A program made the translations under genes and the position numbers. Under the pieces are notes generated by a model. The model had not been told where the DNA came from. It saw only the letters and a list, made by a program, of their open reading frames with translations, and did no database searches. Shown in pieces: positions 44,888 through 53,622 of a DNA stretch of 54,602 nucleotides. The stretch comes from a bacterium (GTDB taxonomy: Bacteria > Planctomycetota > Phycisphaerae > Phycisphaerales > UBA1924): contig JANSXG010000001.1 of NCBI GenBank assembly GCA_024743075.1, positions 1 to 54,602 on the forward strand, in the 5' to 3' direction. How positions within the stretch are numbered: position 1 is the stretch's first letter; each line of letters begins with the position of its first letter.

Positions 44888-45823
44888 TCATTCAGCGAAC
44901 ATGGCTTCAATGAACTGGTCCGGGTCGAACGGCTCCACATCCTCCGGTCGCTCGCCCACGCCGATGAACTTCACCGGCACCCCGACCGCCTCGTGCACCG
45001 CGATCACCACGCCGCCCTTGGCCGTACCGTCGAGCTTGGCGAGGAACAGCCCGGTCACATCGATCGCCTCGCTGAACTTCTTGGCCTGCTGCACCGCGTT
45101 CTGCCCGGTGGTCGCATCGAGCACCAGCAGCACCTCATGCGGCGCCCCCTCGATCTTGCGTGCCACCACATCGCGGATCTTTGTGAGCTGCCTCATGAGC
45201 GGGTCCTGCGTCTGCAGACGCCCCGCGGTGTCGATCAGCAGCACATCCACCTTCCGCGCCAGCGCCGCATCGCAGGCGTCGAAAGCAGCCGCGGCAGGGT
45301 CACCCCCCTGCTGGCCCTTGACGATCTGCACGCCCAGACGCTCCGACCAGATCTCCAGCTGTCGCACCGCCCCGGCCCGGTAGGTGTCGCAGGCCGCGAG
45401 CAGCACGCTCTTGCCGTCGTCCACCAGACTCTTGGCGATCTTTGCAACACTCGTCGTCTTCCCCGCCCCATTCACGCCCGCGACGAGGATCACCGTCGGC
45501 AGGCCGGTCGACGCGGTATCGGCGAAATGGATCCGCCGGTCTTCCTCGGGCCACAGGGCCTTGAGCTCGCTCTTGAGGTAGTCGAGCACCTGCTCGCCCC
45601 GCGTCATCTTGCCGGCCTTGTAGTCGGCCTTGATGCCCGCGATCAGGCGCAACGCCGTCTGCACGCCGATGTCGGCCTGGATCAGCCGCTTCTCAAGGTC
45701 GCGGATGAGCTCGTCATCGAGCTTGCGCCCGAGCAGCATCGAGCGCAGCCCGCTCGCGAAGGTATCGCGCGTGCGCTCCAGCCCCTTCTTGACCTTCCCA
45801 AAGACCGACTTCAGAAGCGCCAT
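44888..45823 (-). CDS. ftsY: Signal recognition particle receptor FtsY
   Basis: 311-residue SRP-GTPase that receives ribosome-SRP complexes at the inner membrane. The N domain begins MALLKSVFGKVKKGLERTRD. The P-loop GVNGAGKT is at 116-123, followed by DTYRAGA (G2), DTAGR (G3) and AKLDGTAKGG (G4). The ending VGERPEDVEPFDPDQFIEAM is the FtsY C-terminus. It lacks the long acidic A domain of E. coli FtsY, as in many bacteria; the first helix is amphipathic and could contact the membrane. Only one base separates it from nusB upstream. Confidence 0.97.
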   Translation of the reverse strand: MALLKSVFGKVKKGLERTRDTFASGLRSMLLGRKLDDELIRDLEKRLIQADIGVQTALRLIAGIKADYKAGKMTRGEQVLDYLKSELKALWPEEDRRIHFADTASTGLPTVILVAGVNGAGKTTSVAKIAKSLVDDGKSVLLAACDTYRAGAVRQLEIWSERLGVQIVKGQQGGDPAAAAFDACDAALARKVDVLLIDTAGRLQTQDPLMRQLTKIRDVVARKIEGAPHEVLLVLDATTGQNAVQQAKKFSEAIDVTGLFLAKLDGTAKGGVVIAVHEAVGVPVKFIGVGERPEDVEPFDPDQFIEAMFAE

Positions 45824-45824
45824 G

Positions 45825-46289
45825 TCAGTTCGCCTCCACGGGCTCTGGCTTCTCGCCCTGCAGATGCTTGTAGATCTTGTCGAGTACCGCGTTCACGAAA
45901 CCGGGGCTCCGCTCGGTGCTGTACCGCTTGGCCAGCTCGACCGACTCATTGATCACCGCCTTCGGCGATGCCCCCTCCTGCTGCATCTCCCAGCAGGCCA
46001 GTCGCAGTATCGCCCGGTCCACCGCCGGCTGGCGATGCGCGGGCCACGTCGGGGCGTACTGACCGACCAGCCGATCGGACTCGCGCCGGGCCTCGTAGGC
46101 CTCCTGCGCTCGCGCGAAGGCCTTTTCGATGTCCTTGTCGTCGGGCTTCTCACCCTCGTCGAATTCGACCTCGGCCAGGCTCTCCTGCACATGCACGCGA
46201 TCCTCAGCGGTCAGCCCTCCCTCGGACAGGGCGTCGAGTTGGAACAGGGCCTGGAAGGCCAGCATCCGGATGTCGCGTGGTTTAGCCAT
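45825..46289 (-). CDS. nusB: Transcription antitermination protein NusB
   Basis: 154-residue all-helical RNA-binding protein acting with NusE in rRNA antitermination. The N-terminus AKPRDIRMLAFQALFQLDAL and the C-terminal GASPKAVINESVELAKRYST with SPGFVNAVLDKI are clear NusB signatures. An acidic loop (EFDEGEKPDDKDIEK) in the middle is slightly longer than usual. The gene sits between ribH and ftsY; the ribH-nusB pairing is widespread. Confidence 0.95.
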   Translation of the reverse strand: MAKPRDIRMLAFQALFQLDALSEGGLTAEDRVHVQESLAEVEFDEGEKPDDKDIEKAFARAQEAYEARRESDRLVGQYAPTWPAHRQPAVDRAILRLACWEMQQEGASPKAVINESVELAKRYSTERSPGFVNAVLDKIYKHLQGEKPEPVEAN

Positions 46290-46394
46290 GGAAGGACAGA
46301 CAAATCTCTACACCGAAGGGGACATCGGTTGCCAAGGAAGAAGCGCCGGCTCGGCCGGAGCGAAAGAACAGCGTCAGCGACACAGGATAGGCGA

Positions 46395-46928
46395 TCAGCC
46401 GGGTTCCGGTTCTTCAGACGCGTGCAGCGTCCGCAGCGAGGCAATCAGGCCCGCCGAGCGCAGGGCCGCCTCCATCGCCTCCGCTCCTTTGTTGCCGAGC
46501 TTGCCCCCGGCCCGGGCCTCGGCCTGCTCCGCGGAATTCACCGTCAGCACCCCGATCCCGAACGGCACGCCGGTCTCGGCCGAGGTCTTCGTGAGCTGCT
46601 GGAAGATCGCGTGGTTGATGATCTCGTCGTGGCTGGTCTCGCCCCGGATCACGCACCCGAGCACCACCACCACGCCGTACCGGCCCGTCACCGCCAGTTC
46701 CGCCGCGAGCGTCGGCAGCTCGAGCGATCCCGAGACCTCGACCACCGTCGCCTCGCCGACCTCCCCCGCCTCGCGCTGCAGCGCTTCGAGCGCCCCGTCG
46801 CGCAATTGATCCGTGATCCAGCCGTTGTACTGGCTCACCACGATCGCCGCGCGGAACACCCCGCCGAACGCCGCGGCGATCCGCGTGACCGGGAGCGGCT
46901 CCACAACCTGTCTGCGTGTTTCTGCCAT
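46395..46928 (-). CDS. ribH: 6,7-dimethyl-8-ribityllumazine synthase
   Basis: 177 residues; penultimate step of riboflavin synthesis. The substrate loops are AIVVSQYNGWITDQL (family pattern VxxRFN, here SQYN), VSGSLELP (GSxExP), LGCVIRGETSHDEIIN with the catalytic histidine in TSHDE, and PFGIGVLTVNSAEQAEAR. The ATG at 46928 gives a start 20 residues ahead of the first strand. ribD lies 2.6 kb away at 49483. A 105-base gap to nusB shows no obvious signal. I see no FMN riboswitch upstream. Confidence 0.94.
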   Translation of the reverse strand: MAETRRQVVEPLPVTRIAAAFGGVFRAAIVVSQYNGWITDQLRDGALEALQREAGEVGEATVVEVSGSLELPTLAAELAVTGRYGVVVVLGCVIRGETSHDEIINHAIFQQLTKTSAETGVPFGIGVLTVNSAEQAEARAGGKLGNKGAEAMEAALRSAGLIASLRTLHASEEPEPG

Positions 46929-46988
46929 AGGCGGGCATAGTAGCCCCACCGGCGTGGGCGTTCCGCGATCCCGCTACGATGGCCCCGG

Positions 46989-47981
46989 ATGACCTCCCTG
47001 ATCGCCCGACTCTCACCCCTGCTCCACCTCACGCGGATCACCGCGGCGTTCGCCGTCACCGGCAACGTCTGGTTCGTCATCCTTTGGACCCGCTCGGTTG
47101 AATCCGAGACCAATGCCATCGTCGGTGACAGCGGCGTCTCGACCGCCGAGTCCTCGCTGGCGATCGCCATGCTCGGGGGCCTCTTCGTGGCTCTGGGCTT
47201 TTACGCGTTTGCCATGGTCGTCAACGACATGATGGACTACCGGCGCGACCGCTCGCTGCACCCGGATCGCCCGCTCCCGGCCGGCCGGATCTCCCTCGAA
47301 GCCGCCCTCGGGCTCACCGCCTCCACGATGCTCCTGGCTATGTTCGGCGCCGCCCTGCTCGGAAGCGAGCCGGTGCTGCTGGCGATCGTGACCGCCGCGG
47401 CCATCTTGCTCTTCAACGCTTCGGCCAAGTTTCTCCCCTCGATCGGGCTGGTTCTCCTGGGCCTCATTTACGCCGCCCACATGCTCATCGCCAACCCCGA
47501 ACTGCTGTTCCTCTGGCCCGTGTGGCTGGCGATGACGCACGCTCTGGCCGTCGGCGCGTTCACCCACCACCTCGCCGGGCGTCGCCCGACCCTGCAACGG
47601 CGCTCTGTGCTTCTCGCGACCGTCGGCTGGCTCTTCTGGTCGATCGTGCTCGGCGTGCTGTCGGTGACGCGAAACGGCTCACTCTGGCCCGACTTCGTAC
47701 CACTCGGAGCCGCGATCGCCCCCGCGTGCCTGGCGATCCTGTACGCCCTGTTCGCGTTCTCCAAAATGCGCACGACCCGGAGTCCGGCCAAAGCCGCCGA
47801 CAAGGTCCAACGCTACGGCGCACTGTGGCTGCCGATGTACGCCGCCGCCTGGGCCTTCGGCGCGGGCCTGCTCTGGCCGGGCATCACCCTCGCCATCCTG
47901 AGCGTGGTCGGGCTGCTGGGCATGACCATCCTACGAGAGCTCTATTCACTCGTCGAGCACCCGATCGGCTATCGGCGCTGA
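46989..47981 (+). CDS. UbiA-family prenyltransferase-like membrane protein
   Basis: 330 residues with about eight hydrophobic segments. The first aspartate-rich motif is intact: NDMMDYRRDR at residues 79-88 fits NDxxDxxxDR, which binds Mg2+ and prenyl diphosphate, and is followed by HPDRPLPAG, as in UbiA enzymes. The second aspartate motif is not recognisable (the equivalent loop has SKMRTTRSPAKAADKVQR). The acceptor could be a quinone ring, haem or another group; nothing nearby tells. It diverges from ribH, with 60 bases between starts. Confidence 0.85.
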   Translation: MTSLIARLSPLLHLTRITAAFAVTGNVWFVILWTRSVESETNAIVGDSGVSTAESSLAIAMLGGLFVALGFYAFAMVVNDMMDYRRDRSLHPDRPLPAGRISLEAALGLTASTMLLAMFGAALLGSEPVLLAIVTAAAILLFNASAKFLPSIGLVLLGLIYAAHMLIANPELLFLWPVWLAMTHALAVGAFTHHLAGRRPTLQRRSVLLATVGWLFWSIVLGVLSVTRNGSLWPDFVPLGAAIAPACLAILYALFAFSKMRTTRSPAKAADKVQRYGALWLPMYAAAWAFGAGLLWPGITLAILSVVGLLGMTILRELYSLVEHPIGYRR

Positions 47982-48024
47982 ACGCCCTCTCGGTTGGGTT
48001 CATCGATGGGGTACACTGGCGCTC

Positions 48025-49473
48025 ATGTCCAAAGCCGCCACAGTCGTCCTGCTCGTCATCGCGCTCGGTCTTGGCGCGACCCTGTTTTTGATCAATCGAG
48101 GGGCGAGCCCCGCCCCGAACGGGCCGTCCGATGCCCAAACGACCACGGGCCCCGCCTTCGAGATCGACCCGGCGCAGGTCCGGGCCATGACCGTCACCGA
48201 GCCCGGCGGCGTCACCCGCTCGGTCTACAGGACGGACCTCGGCGGCTGGATCTACGCCGAACTGCCCGTCAGCGCCACACCCGATGTCGGCTGGCCGACT
48301 GACGCCACTCAGGTCAATTCCGCACTGCGCACGCTCTCGCTCATCCCTGTCGCCGGCGATGCTGAATCCGCCTCGATCAGCGATACCGCCCCGATCATCG
48401 AACTGCGAATGGCCGACGGCTCGACCCGCTCGCTTCAGGTCGAGCGAGACTCGGTCGGCGGCAACACGCTCGCACGTGTTGACGAAGAACGCCTCGTCCT
48501 CATCGAGGCCAGTTCCGTCTCAGGAGTCCTCGAATCGGGACCCGAGGCCTGGCGGGTGAACTCGCCGCTCGCCGGGATCGCCGCCGACGCCTCTCGCATC
48601 ACCATCGTCGCCGGCGAGCAGCGAGTGGCCCTCGCGAAGGTCGAGAACCGCTGGATCATGCGAGGCCCGATCTCCGCCCGCGCCGATGAGGCCGTGATCC
48701 GCACCGTCCTCGAAGCGATCCTCAAGATGCGGATCACCCAGTTCGCCGGGGAGGACTCGCTGGTCACCGATCCGATCGTCACGATCGAAGTCGAGCGCGA
48801 TGACCTCGTGCGCGACGACGGCAGCGCGCGACGCGTGACCTCGCGTACACTCGCGATCGGCGGACAAGCCGACGCCGGAGGATCGACGCGACGCGCGACC
48901 GTCCGAGGCACGGATCTGCCGTCCGCGACATCGCTGGTCGTCGAGCGTGGGAGCATCATCACCGACCAGCAGTTCGCCAACCTGGCGCGCGCCGAGGCGT
49001 ACCTGAGCAAAACCGCCGTGCCCGAACGGCGCGAAGACATCGGCATCATCCTGTTCCGACCGTTGGGCGACCCGACCAGCGATCGCGGCTTCCGTCGCGA
49101 CCTTGAGGGCTGGAACGAAATGCGTCCCGACGGCGGCATGCGAACCGCCGAACTCCCCGACCGAGAGGCGCTGACGGCTGCGATCACGATGCTGACCGGC
49201 ACGCCCGGCGAGGCGCGCATCGCCGCGAACATCGAGGGATTTCGCCCGCTGACACGCGTCGAGATGTACACGCTCGACGACAGCGACCTCGGCAGCCTCC
49301 AGGCCGGCTACGTTGACGGCACGCTCGCGATTCGTCGCGGGAACGTGCTCTGGCTCTACCCGGAAGTTCAGGCACCTGCGCTGTTCCAACTGCCCAGCCC
49401 GGACCAGCTCGAACCCGAGCCCGAGCGCGAGCCGAGCGACGCGTCGGACTCGGACACCGGCGACAACAAATAG
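48025..49473 (+). CDS. DUF4340-like membrane-anchored protein
   Basis: 482 residues. One N-terminal helix (ATVVLLVIALGLGATLFLI, residues 5-23) anchors a large extracytoplasmic region with repeated beta-rich units. Patterns such as IDPAQVRAMTVTEPGG and WRVNSPLAGIAADASRITIV, and the WxMRGPISARADEAVIRTVLEAI segment, resemble DUF4340 proteins, which usually accompany GldG-type ABC export systems. No such ABC genes adjoin here. The C-terminus is acidic (EPEPEREPSDASDSDTGD). It follows the UbiA gene by 43 bases. Confidence 0.7.
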   Translation: MSKAATVVLLVIALGLGATLFLINRGASPAPNGPSDAQTTTGPAFEIDPAQVRAMTVTEPGGVTRSVYRTDLGGWIYAELPVSATPDVGWPTDATQVNSALRTLSLIPVAGDAESASISDTAPIIELRMADGSTRSLQVERDSVGGNTLARVDEERLVLIEASSVSGVLESGPEAWRVNSPLAGIAADASRITIVAGEQRVALAKVENRWIMRGPISARADEAVIRTVLEAILKMRITQFAGEDSLVTDPIVTIEVERDDLVRDDGSARRVTSRTLAIGGQADAGGSTRRATVRGTDLPSATSLVVERGSIITDQQFANLARAEAYLSKTAVPERREDIGIILFRPLGDPTSDRGFRRDLEGWNEMRPDGGMRTAELPDREALTAAITMLTGTPGEARIAANIEGFRPLTRVEMYTLDDSDLGSLQAGYVDGTLAIRRGNVLWLYPEVQAPALFQLPSPDQLEPEPEREPSDASDSDTGDNK

Positions 49474-49482
49474 CCGTTCGTT

Positions 49483-50631
49483 TCAATCCGTGGCGCGGTA
49501 AAGCAATCGCACATCGTCGCCGAATCGCTTCATGTGGTCGAGGCGGTATCGCGCAGCTCCCGCGATCGATGCGATGGGCGACCCGCCGACCGGCGACTGC
49601 GCCGCCGGGTCGCCGAGCAGTGTTGGCGCAATAAACACCAGCAGTTGGTTCAGCAGCCCCTCCTCGTGCATCGCACCGAGAAGCTTCGGCCCGGACTCAA
49701 CCATCGCCGTGGAGACCTGACGCTCGCGAGCGAGCCAACGCAGCAGGTCCGCGATGACGAACCGCCCCTCGGCGTCCGGCTCGAACGCGACCATGTCCAC
49801 GCCCCTCTCGAGCAGCGTGCGATACCAATCGGCGTTTCGCTCCAGCACCGACGGCGAGACCGCGACCGTCAGCGGTGCGCCGCCCGTGACGCTGCGCACC
49901 ATCTGACAGTCCAGCGGCAGACGCCCCTTCGGGTCTACGACGACCCGGCGTGCCAGACGCCGCAGCGGGACATCGCGGGCCGTCATCAGCGGGTCGTCGG
50001 CCAGCACCGTGCCGATCCCGGTCACGATCGCATCCACCTTCGCGCGAAGCCGGTGCACCGACCGACGCGAGAACAGATTCGAGATCCACTTCGAATCGCC
50101 TGCTGAGGTTGCCACGAACCCATCGATCGTCTGGGCCCACTTGGCGACCACCCAGGGCAGACCGGTTTCGATGCGATAACGAAACGGCGCGGAGGACCGC
50201 ATCGCGGCATCGCTCTCATCGCTCTCACCGACCGTCACACCGGCTTCTCGCAGTGCATCCGCTCCGCCGATCGCTACCGGGTTCGGGTCCGGCGAGGCGT
50301 AGACCACGCGCTTGATCCGCGCATCGATCAGCGCGCGGGCACAAGGCGGCTGCTTGCCCTGATGGTTGCACGGCTCGAGCGTCACCCAGGCCGTCGCCCC
50401 GGCGGGGTCGATCCCCCGTTCGGAACAAACGCGCAGCGCCTCCGCCTCCGCGTGAAGTCCGCCGAAACGCCCGTGGTGCCCGATCGCCAGGATCTCCACG
50501 CCGCCGGCGTGCTCGCGGCCGATCACGCAACCGACCGTCGGGTTGGGCTCGACCGCGCCGACCCCACGCATGGCCACGCGCGCGGCGAGATCGAGCATGG
50601 CTCGGTCGTGCTGGGATCGTGTTCCTGACAT
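49483..50631 (-). CDS. ribD: Riboflavin biosynthesis deaminase/reductase RibD
   Basis: 382-residue bifunctional enzyme. The N-terminal deaminase has the zinc site HAEAEAL and TLEPCNHQGKQPPC (PCxxxGxxxPC), and VEPNPTVGCVI is also typical. The C-terminal reductase begins PWVVAKWAQTIDGFVATSAG and contains SKWISN, GIGTVLADDPLMTAR and VESGPKLLGAMHEEGLLNQL. The ATG at 50631 is preferred; a GTG two codons earlier is possible. It lies 25 bases downstream of the RNase HII-like gene, likely in one transcript. Confidence 0.95.
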   Translation of the reverse strand: MSGTRSQHDRAMLDLAARVAMRGVGAVEPNPTVGCVIGREHAGGVEILAIGHHGRFGGLHAEAEALRVCSERGIDPAGATAWVTLEPCNHQGKQPPCARALIDARIKRVVYASPDPNPVAIGGADALREAGVTVGESDESDAAMRSSAPFRYRIETGLPWVVAKWAQTIDGFVATSAGDSKWISNLFSRRSVHRLRAKVDAIVTGIGTVLADDPLMTARDVPLRRLARRVVVDPKGRLPLDCQMVRSVTGGAPLTVAVSPSVLERNADWYRTLLERGVDMVAFEPDAEGRFVIADLLRWLARERQVSTAMVESGPKLLGAMHEEGLLNQLLVFIAPTLLGDPAAQSPVGGSPIASIAGAARYRLDHMKRFGDDVRLLYRATD

Positions 50632-50656
50632 GCTCACAGCGTACGCCGATCGATCA

Positions 50657-51655
50657 CTACGCGTTCCGCCTCAGTTCACGCAGCTCATCCGGTGTCGCCA
50701 CACCCGACAGGTCGCGGAGGAACCGCGCCCCGTCCTGGGCGTACCCGGCGGTCGGCTTGAGCTCCTCGCACCGGGCGGACCAGAAGGCGTTCAGGCGGGC
50801 GATGAGCAGTTCGCGGACGAGTTTCGCGCTCATCGACGCGAGAGCGACCGGCAGGTGGCGGGTCTCGGCCTCAACCTCGAAGCTCACCCGGACCCGTCGA
50901 TCCTTGGTGCGCAGTTCGTACACGCTGCGCGTCGGAGCCTCACCGACGGTCTCGACCGTCGCCTCCGGAACGGCGCGGGCGAGCGACCCCGCGTAGCGCG
51001 TCCGCCCGCCCTGGCGATCGACCACGACGCGCGGGCAGGTCGTCGGGTCATCACGGAGGGCAGCGTCCGATTTCCAAACGCGATGCAGCAGCGACGCCAC
51101 GCGTCGGAACGACAACTCGGCCTTGGTCTGGCACCGGCGGAGTTCGCTGTTGAACCGCTGCTCGCAGGCGACCGAGCACCGCGCTTCCGCGAGCCGGACC
51201 GATGCGGAAGCGCAGGTGGCTCTCAACCGGGACGACAGCAGCTGCAGGTGATCCGGAGTCGTGCCGAGCGGCAGCGAGGGATCGGATTCCGGCGTGTACC
51301 ACGGCAGGCCTCCGGCCTCGGCGTGCAGGGCTTCGAGGAGCGCGCCGACAGTCCACGCGTCGCGGCTGTCCTGCTCGCGTGCGTTCAGGAACGCGAGCAC
51401 ACCCAGTTCGAGATGGTGCAGCGGGTGCTGGCGCTTCACCGAGTTGGCGAGTTTTAGCGCCTTGGAGTCGGCGACCGCGATCTTCGAAGAGGACGCTTCC
51501 GACCGGCTGCGACAGACCAGCGGCGAAAGCGAACGCCAGAGGTCCGGGCAGCCGTCCGACGCCGCGTCGTCGGGGATCTCGAAGACCGTCGATGCCACGC
51601 ACAGCGGCCCGAGGATCGGCCCGTAGCCGGCTTCGTCGATTCCCGCGTAGATCAC
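50657..51655 (-). CDS. rnhB: RNase HII-like protein with altered junction motif
   Basis: 332 residues. The N-terminus IYAGIDEAGYGPILGPLCV has the catalytic D7-E8 pair of RNase HII, but the family GRG that reads the RNA-DNA junction is G10-Y11-G12. Later landmarks fit an RNase H2 fold: RVVVDRQGGR, LPVALASMSAKLVREL (family ASIxAKxxRD) and AGYAQDGARFL. It is about 130 residues longer than normal; the extra part lies between the first motif and VVVDRQGG. The GTG at 51655 is chosen because GGAG lies 7 bases upstream and the next residues begin the domain. It is either a divergent RNase HII or a family with a changed substrate. Confidence 0.75.
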   Translation of the reverse strand: MIYAGIDEAGYGPILGPLCVASTVFEIPDDAASDGCPDLWRSLSPLVCRSRSEASSSKIAVADSKALKLANSVKRQHPLHHLELGVLAFLNAREQDSRDAWTVGALLEALHAEAGGLPWYTPESDPSLPLGTTPDHLQLLSSRLRATCASASVRLAEARCSVACEQRFNSELRRCQTKAELSFRRVASLLHRVWKSDAALRDDPTTCPRVVVDRQGGRTRYAGSLARAVPEATVETVGEAPTRSVYELRTKDRRVRVSFEVEAETRHLPVALASMSAKLVRELLIARLNAFWSARCEELKPTAGYAQDGARFLRDLSGVATPDELRELRRNA

Positions 51656-51662
51656 CCTGGCG

Positions 51663-51666
51663 CTCC
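51663..51666 (-). promoter_or_regulatory. Ribosome binding site deciding a GTG start
   Basis: GGAG on the minus strand, 7 bases upstream of the GTG at 51655 of the RNase HII-like gene. An upstream in-frame start would place this motif inside the coding region. Confidence 0.55.
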
Positions 51667-51724
51667 GTTCATGACGCCGGAGTATCGGGCATGTGACGCG
51701 AGCCAACAACCGCCTCCGCGCACG

Positions 51725-51751
51725 AAAAAGCCCCGCGCCGGAGCGCGGGGC
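51725..51751 (-). terminator. Terminator for the prepilin-like gene at 51795
   Basis: Perfect 9-bp stem GCCCCGCGC / GCGCGGGGC (51730-51738, 51743-51751), loop CGGA. On the minus strand it is followed by TTTTT (51725-51729). Confidence 0.9.
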
Positions 51752-51794
51752 CCTGAGAGATCAGAGAGCACGCATCGTGCGTGCGACGAACGGT

Positions 51795-52895
51795 TTACTG
51801 CAGGTCACGCCCGCGGATGCCACCCCAGTTGCAGATGTACGGCACGTCGAAGACCGAAGTGGTGCCTTCGTCGGTGTAGTACAGCTGGAAGCGGTTGCCG
51901 GCGTTCTCCTGCTGGTTGCCCCTCAACGCGTCGGTGTACGGACGGGTCGAGCGAGCGCTGCCGTCACCGGTGGCGAGGGTGCAGGTCGCGCCCTGCTCGT
52001 ACCAGCTCAGGATGTCCGGGTCGTGGACCGCGTTGTCGAGGAAGAACGCGACCTTGTTCGACGGGTGCGAGATGTCGCTCATGCGGTTCTTGCGGATCAC
52101 GTCGAGGTAGTTGGCAACGCTCATGCCGCCACCCTGGAACTGACCGTAGGTGTTGAACAGCGCCGGGTTCACCGCAGCGCCGGTACGCGGGTTGCGTAGC
52201 CAGATCTCCGGGGTGCAGACCATGCTCGAGGGGTACAGGTACGAGCCGTTGGAGATGCCGCTGGGAGCCAGCAGGTTCAGGCCGTCCTGGCTGATCGGTG
52301 CGATCCGACCGTTGACGGGCGGGAGCGCCGGGAACTCGCCCTGGCGATCGACGCGCAGCCAGTCGAGGAAGATGTCCCACTCGCGACGCCCCTGGACGTC
52401 GGACGGCGACATGAACACGTCCTGCATCGCCTGAGCGCCCTGGCCGTCGACCATGAACTCGCTCATGATGACCCAGTACAGGTGCGAGATGCCCTGTTCC
52501 TGGTTCATCCACGGGTCGGCGAACAGGTAGTAGGTCGGCGGGCCGCTGGGGTTGCCCGAGCCCATGACCCGTGCACCCTGCGTGCCGAACTTGAAGCCGT
52601 TGACCGGGCGATCTTCGGTCGCAAACCGGAACGACGGCTGGCCCTTGGGGCCGTAGATGTTGGCGACATCACCGCCGGGCGACGCCGGGGCGTTGGGCAG
52701 CGCCTGGTCGTTCGCCGAGGCGTAGTTCGACATGCCCTGCGAGTGCTGGCCCATGTTCGACGTGCACGCCGAGATGCGGGCCTGGCGACGGGTCTGCCCC
52801 ACCGCCGGGAGGAGAATCGAGATCAGGAGGGCGATGATCGAGATCACCACCAACAGTTCGACGAGCGTGAAACCGCTCTTCCTACGAGTGGCCAT
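51795..52895 (-). CDS. Prepilin-type secreted protein, paralogue 1
   Basis: 366 residues. The short leader MATRRKSG is cut before FTLVELLVVISIIALLISIL, the standard prepilin N-terminus. The body (about residues 35-366) has few hydrophobic segments and ends EGTTSVFDVPYICNWGGIRG. It is very similar, over nearly the whole visible length, to the protein at 53623, so the two arose by duplication. The start at 52895 is supported by AGGAGG 6 bases upstream. A terminator follows at 51725. Likely part of a secretion or cell-surface structure built by a type II/IV pilus-like system; no assembly genes are in the window. Confidence 0.85.
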   Translation of the reverse strand: MATRRKSGFTLVELLVVISIIALLISILLPAVGQTRRQARISACTSNMGQHSQGMSNYASANDQALPNAPASPGGDVANIYGPKGQPSFRFATEDRPVNGFKFGTQGARVMGSGNPSGPPTYYLFADPWMNQEQGISHLYWVIMSEFMVDGQGAQAMQDVFMSPSDVQGRREWDIFLDWLRVDRQGEFPALPPVNGRIAPISQDGLNLLAPSGISNGSYLYPSSMVCTPEIWLRNPRTGAAVNPALFNTYGQFQGGGMSVANYLDVIRKNRMSDISHPSNKVAFFLDNAVHDPDILSWYEQGATCTLATGDGSARSTRPYTDALRGNQQENAGNRFQLYYTDEGTTSVFDVPYICNWGGIRGRDLQ

Positions 52896-52901
52896 TGAAG
52901 G

Positions 52902-52907
52902 CCTCCT
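52902..52907 (-). promoter_or_regulatory. Strong ribosome binding site
   Basis: AGGAGG, a perfect Shine-Dalgarno 6 bases ahead of the ATG at 52895. It is one of the strongest in the window and suggests high expression of the prepilin-like protein. Confidence 0.75.
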
Positions 52908-53238
52908 TTCCTGCGCGGAACCGAATCGTGTTACGACGCGTGGGACGGAGTATGAAGGTGGCTCCGCGCCAGACTTGATGATGCAGGCACCGCCCACCGT
53001 GGACGGCGTACCCACTCGAATCGCTGTGTGCGACCCACCCCACGCGAGCGCAACTGTGGCTTATCTATACGCAACGCTGGGCCGAGAGATGCCGTGAAAC
53101 CGTGAATATTTCGCCCAGATTGCCCCATTCGCCAGCCGGAGATACCGGCCCGCTCGTGAGTTCCCGGTGAGACGATCGCGTCCGGGCTTTGTTCCTGAAA
53201 CCGCGCGGCGGAAGCCAGAATCGGCCGCGTCGCGACTC

Positions 53239-53276
53239 AAAAACGAAACCAGCCGCCGGTGTCGACCGGCGGCTGG
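53239..53276 (-). terminator. Terminator after the small TM gene
   Basis: A perfect 12-bp stem (53249-53260 with 53265-53276) around a GTCG loop. On the minus strand it is followed by TTTCGTTTTT, ending the transcript from 53490. Confidence 0.9.
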
Positions 53277-53298
53277 GAGAATTCGGTAGGGAATACGC

Positions 53299-53490
53299 TT
53301 ACTCGGGAACGCCGTAGGGCGTCTGAGGCGCGTCGGGGGCCTGCGGCGGCGGGGTGAAGTCGTCACCCACCGGCTCACCACCGCGCGGACCGTCACCACC
53401 ACCGCCGCCGAACTGCATGACGATGAAAATACCCGCCGCGGCGAGCAGAACCACCGCGATCACGATCTTGATTGTGTCATTGGATTTCAT
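53299..53490 (-). CDS. Small single-TM protein between two prepilin-like genes
   Basis: 63 residues. A short basic start MKSNDTIK leads into one membrane helix (IVIAVVLLAAAGIFIVMQF, residues 9-27), then a Gly-rich linker (GGGGGDGPRGGEP) and a Pro-rich tail (DDFTPPPQAPDAPQTPYG). AGGA lies 9 bases upstream of the ATG. The helix and the short polar tail are what one expects of a small membrane partner. Its position between the two related prepilin genes suggests a role with them. No named family. Confidence 0.6.
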   Translation of the reverse strand: MKSNDTIKIVIAVVLLAAAGIFIVMQFGGGGGDGPRGGEPVGDDFTPPPQAPDAPQTPYGVPE

Positions 53491-53516
53491 GGCTCAATTC
53501 CTGTCTGGAGATGTGC

Positions 53517-53554
53517 AAAGAAAAGCAGCACGCGCGGCGATGCACGCGTGCTGC
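53517..53554 (-). terminator. Terminator after the second prepilin-like gene
   Basis: Perfect 10-bp stem GCAGCACGCG / CGCGTGCTGC (53525-53534, 53545-53554) with a 10-base loop. On the minus strand it is followed by TTTTCTTT. It ends only 26 bases before the start of the small TM gene, so that gene depends on read-through or on a promoter within the terminator. Confidence 0.8.
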
Positions 53555-53622
53555 ACAGTTTACCTACTTTGCGTCAAGAAAGGGCATTCGCGTTTCTCGC
53601 GCAAAGGGGACACATCCCTGGA

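Larger units (their letters stand above)
52896..53298. other. Gap between prepilin-like gene and small TM gene
   Basis: 403 bases without a gene. It holds the ribosome binding site at 52902 and the terminator at 53239-53276. On the minus strand TATAGAT near 53062-53068 could be a -10 box for the 52895 gene, but no good -35 box is seen. Nothing else stands out. Confidence 0.5.

Noticed and set aside
46929-46988. FMN riboswitch ahead of ribH or ribD
   Set aside because: The conserved FMN element sequences are not seen, and the 60-base gap is too short to hold one.
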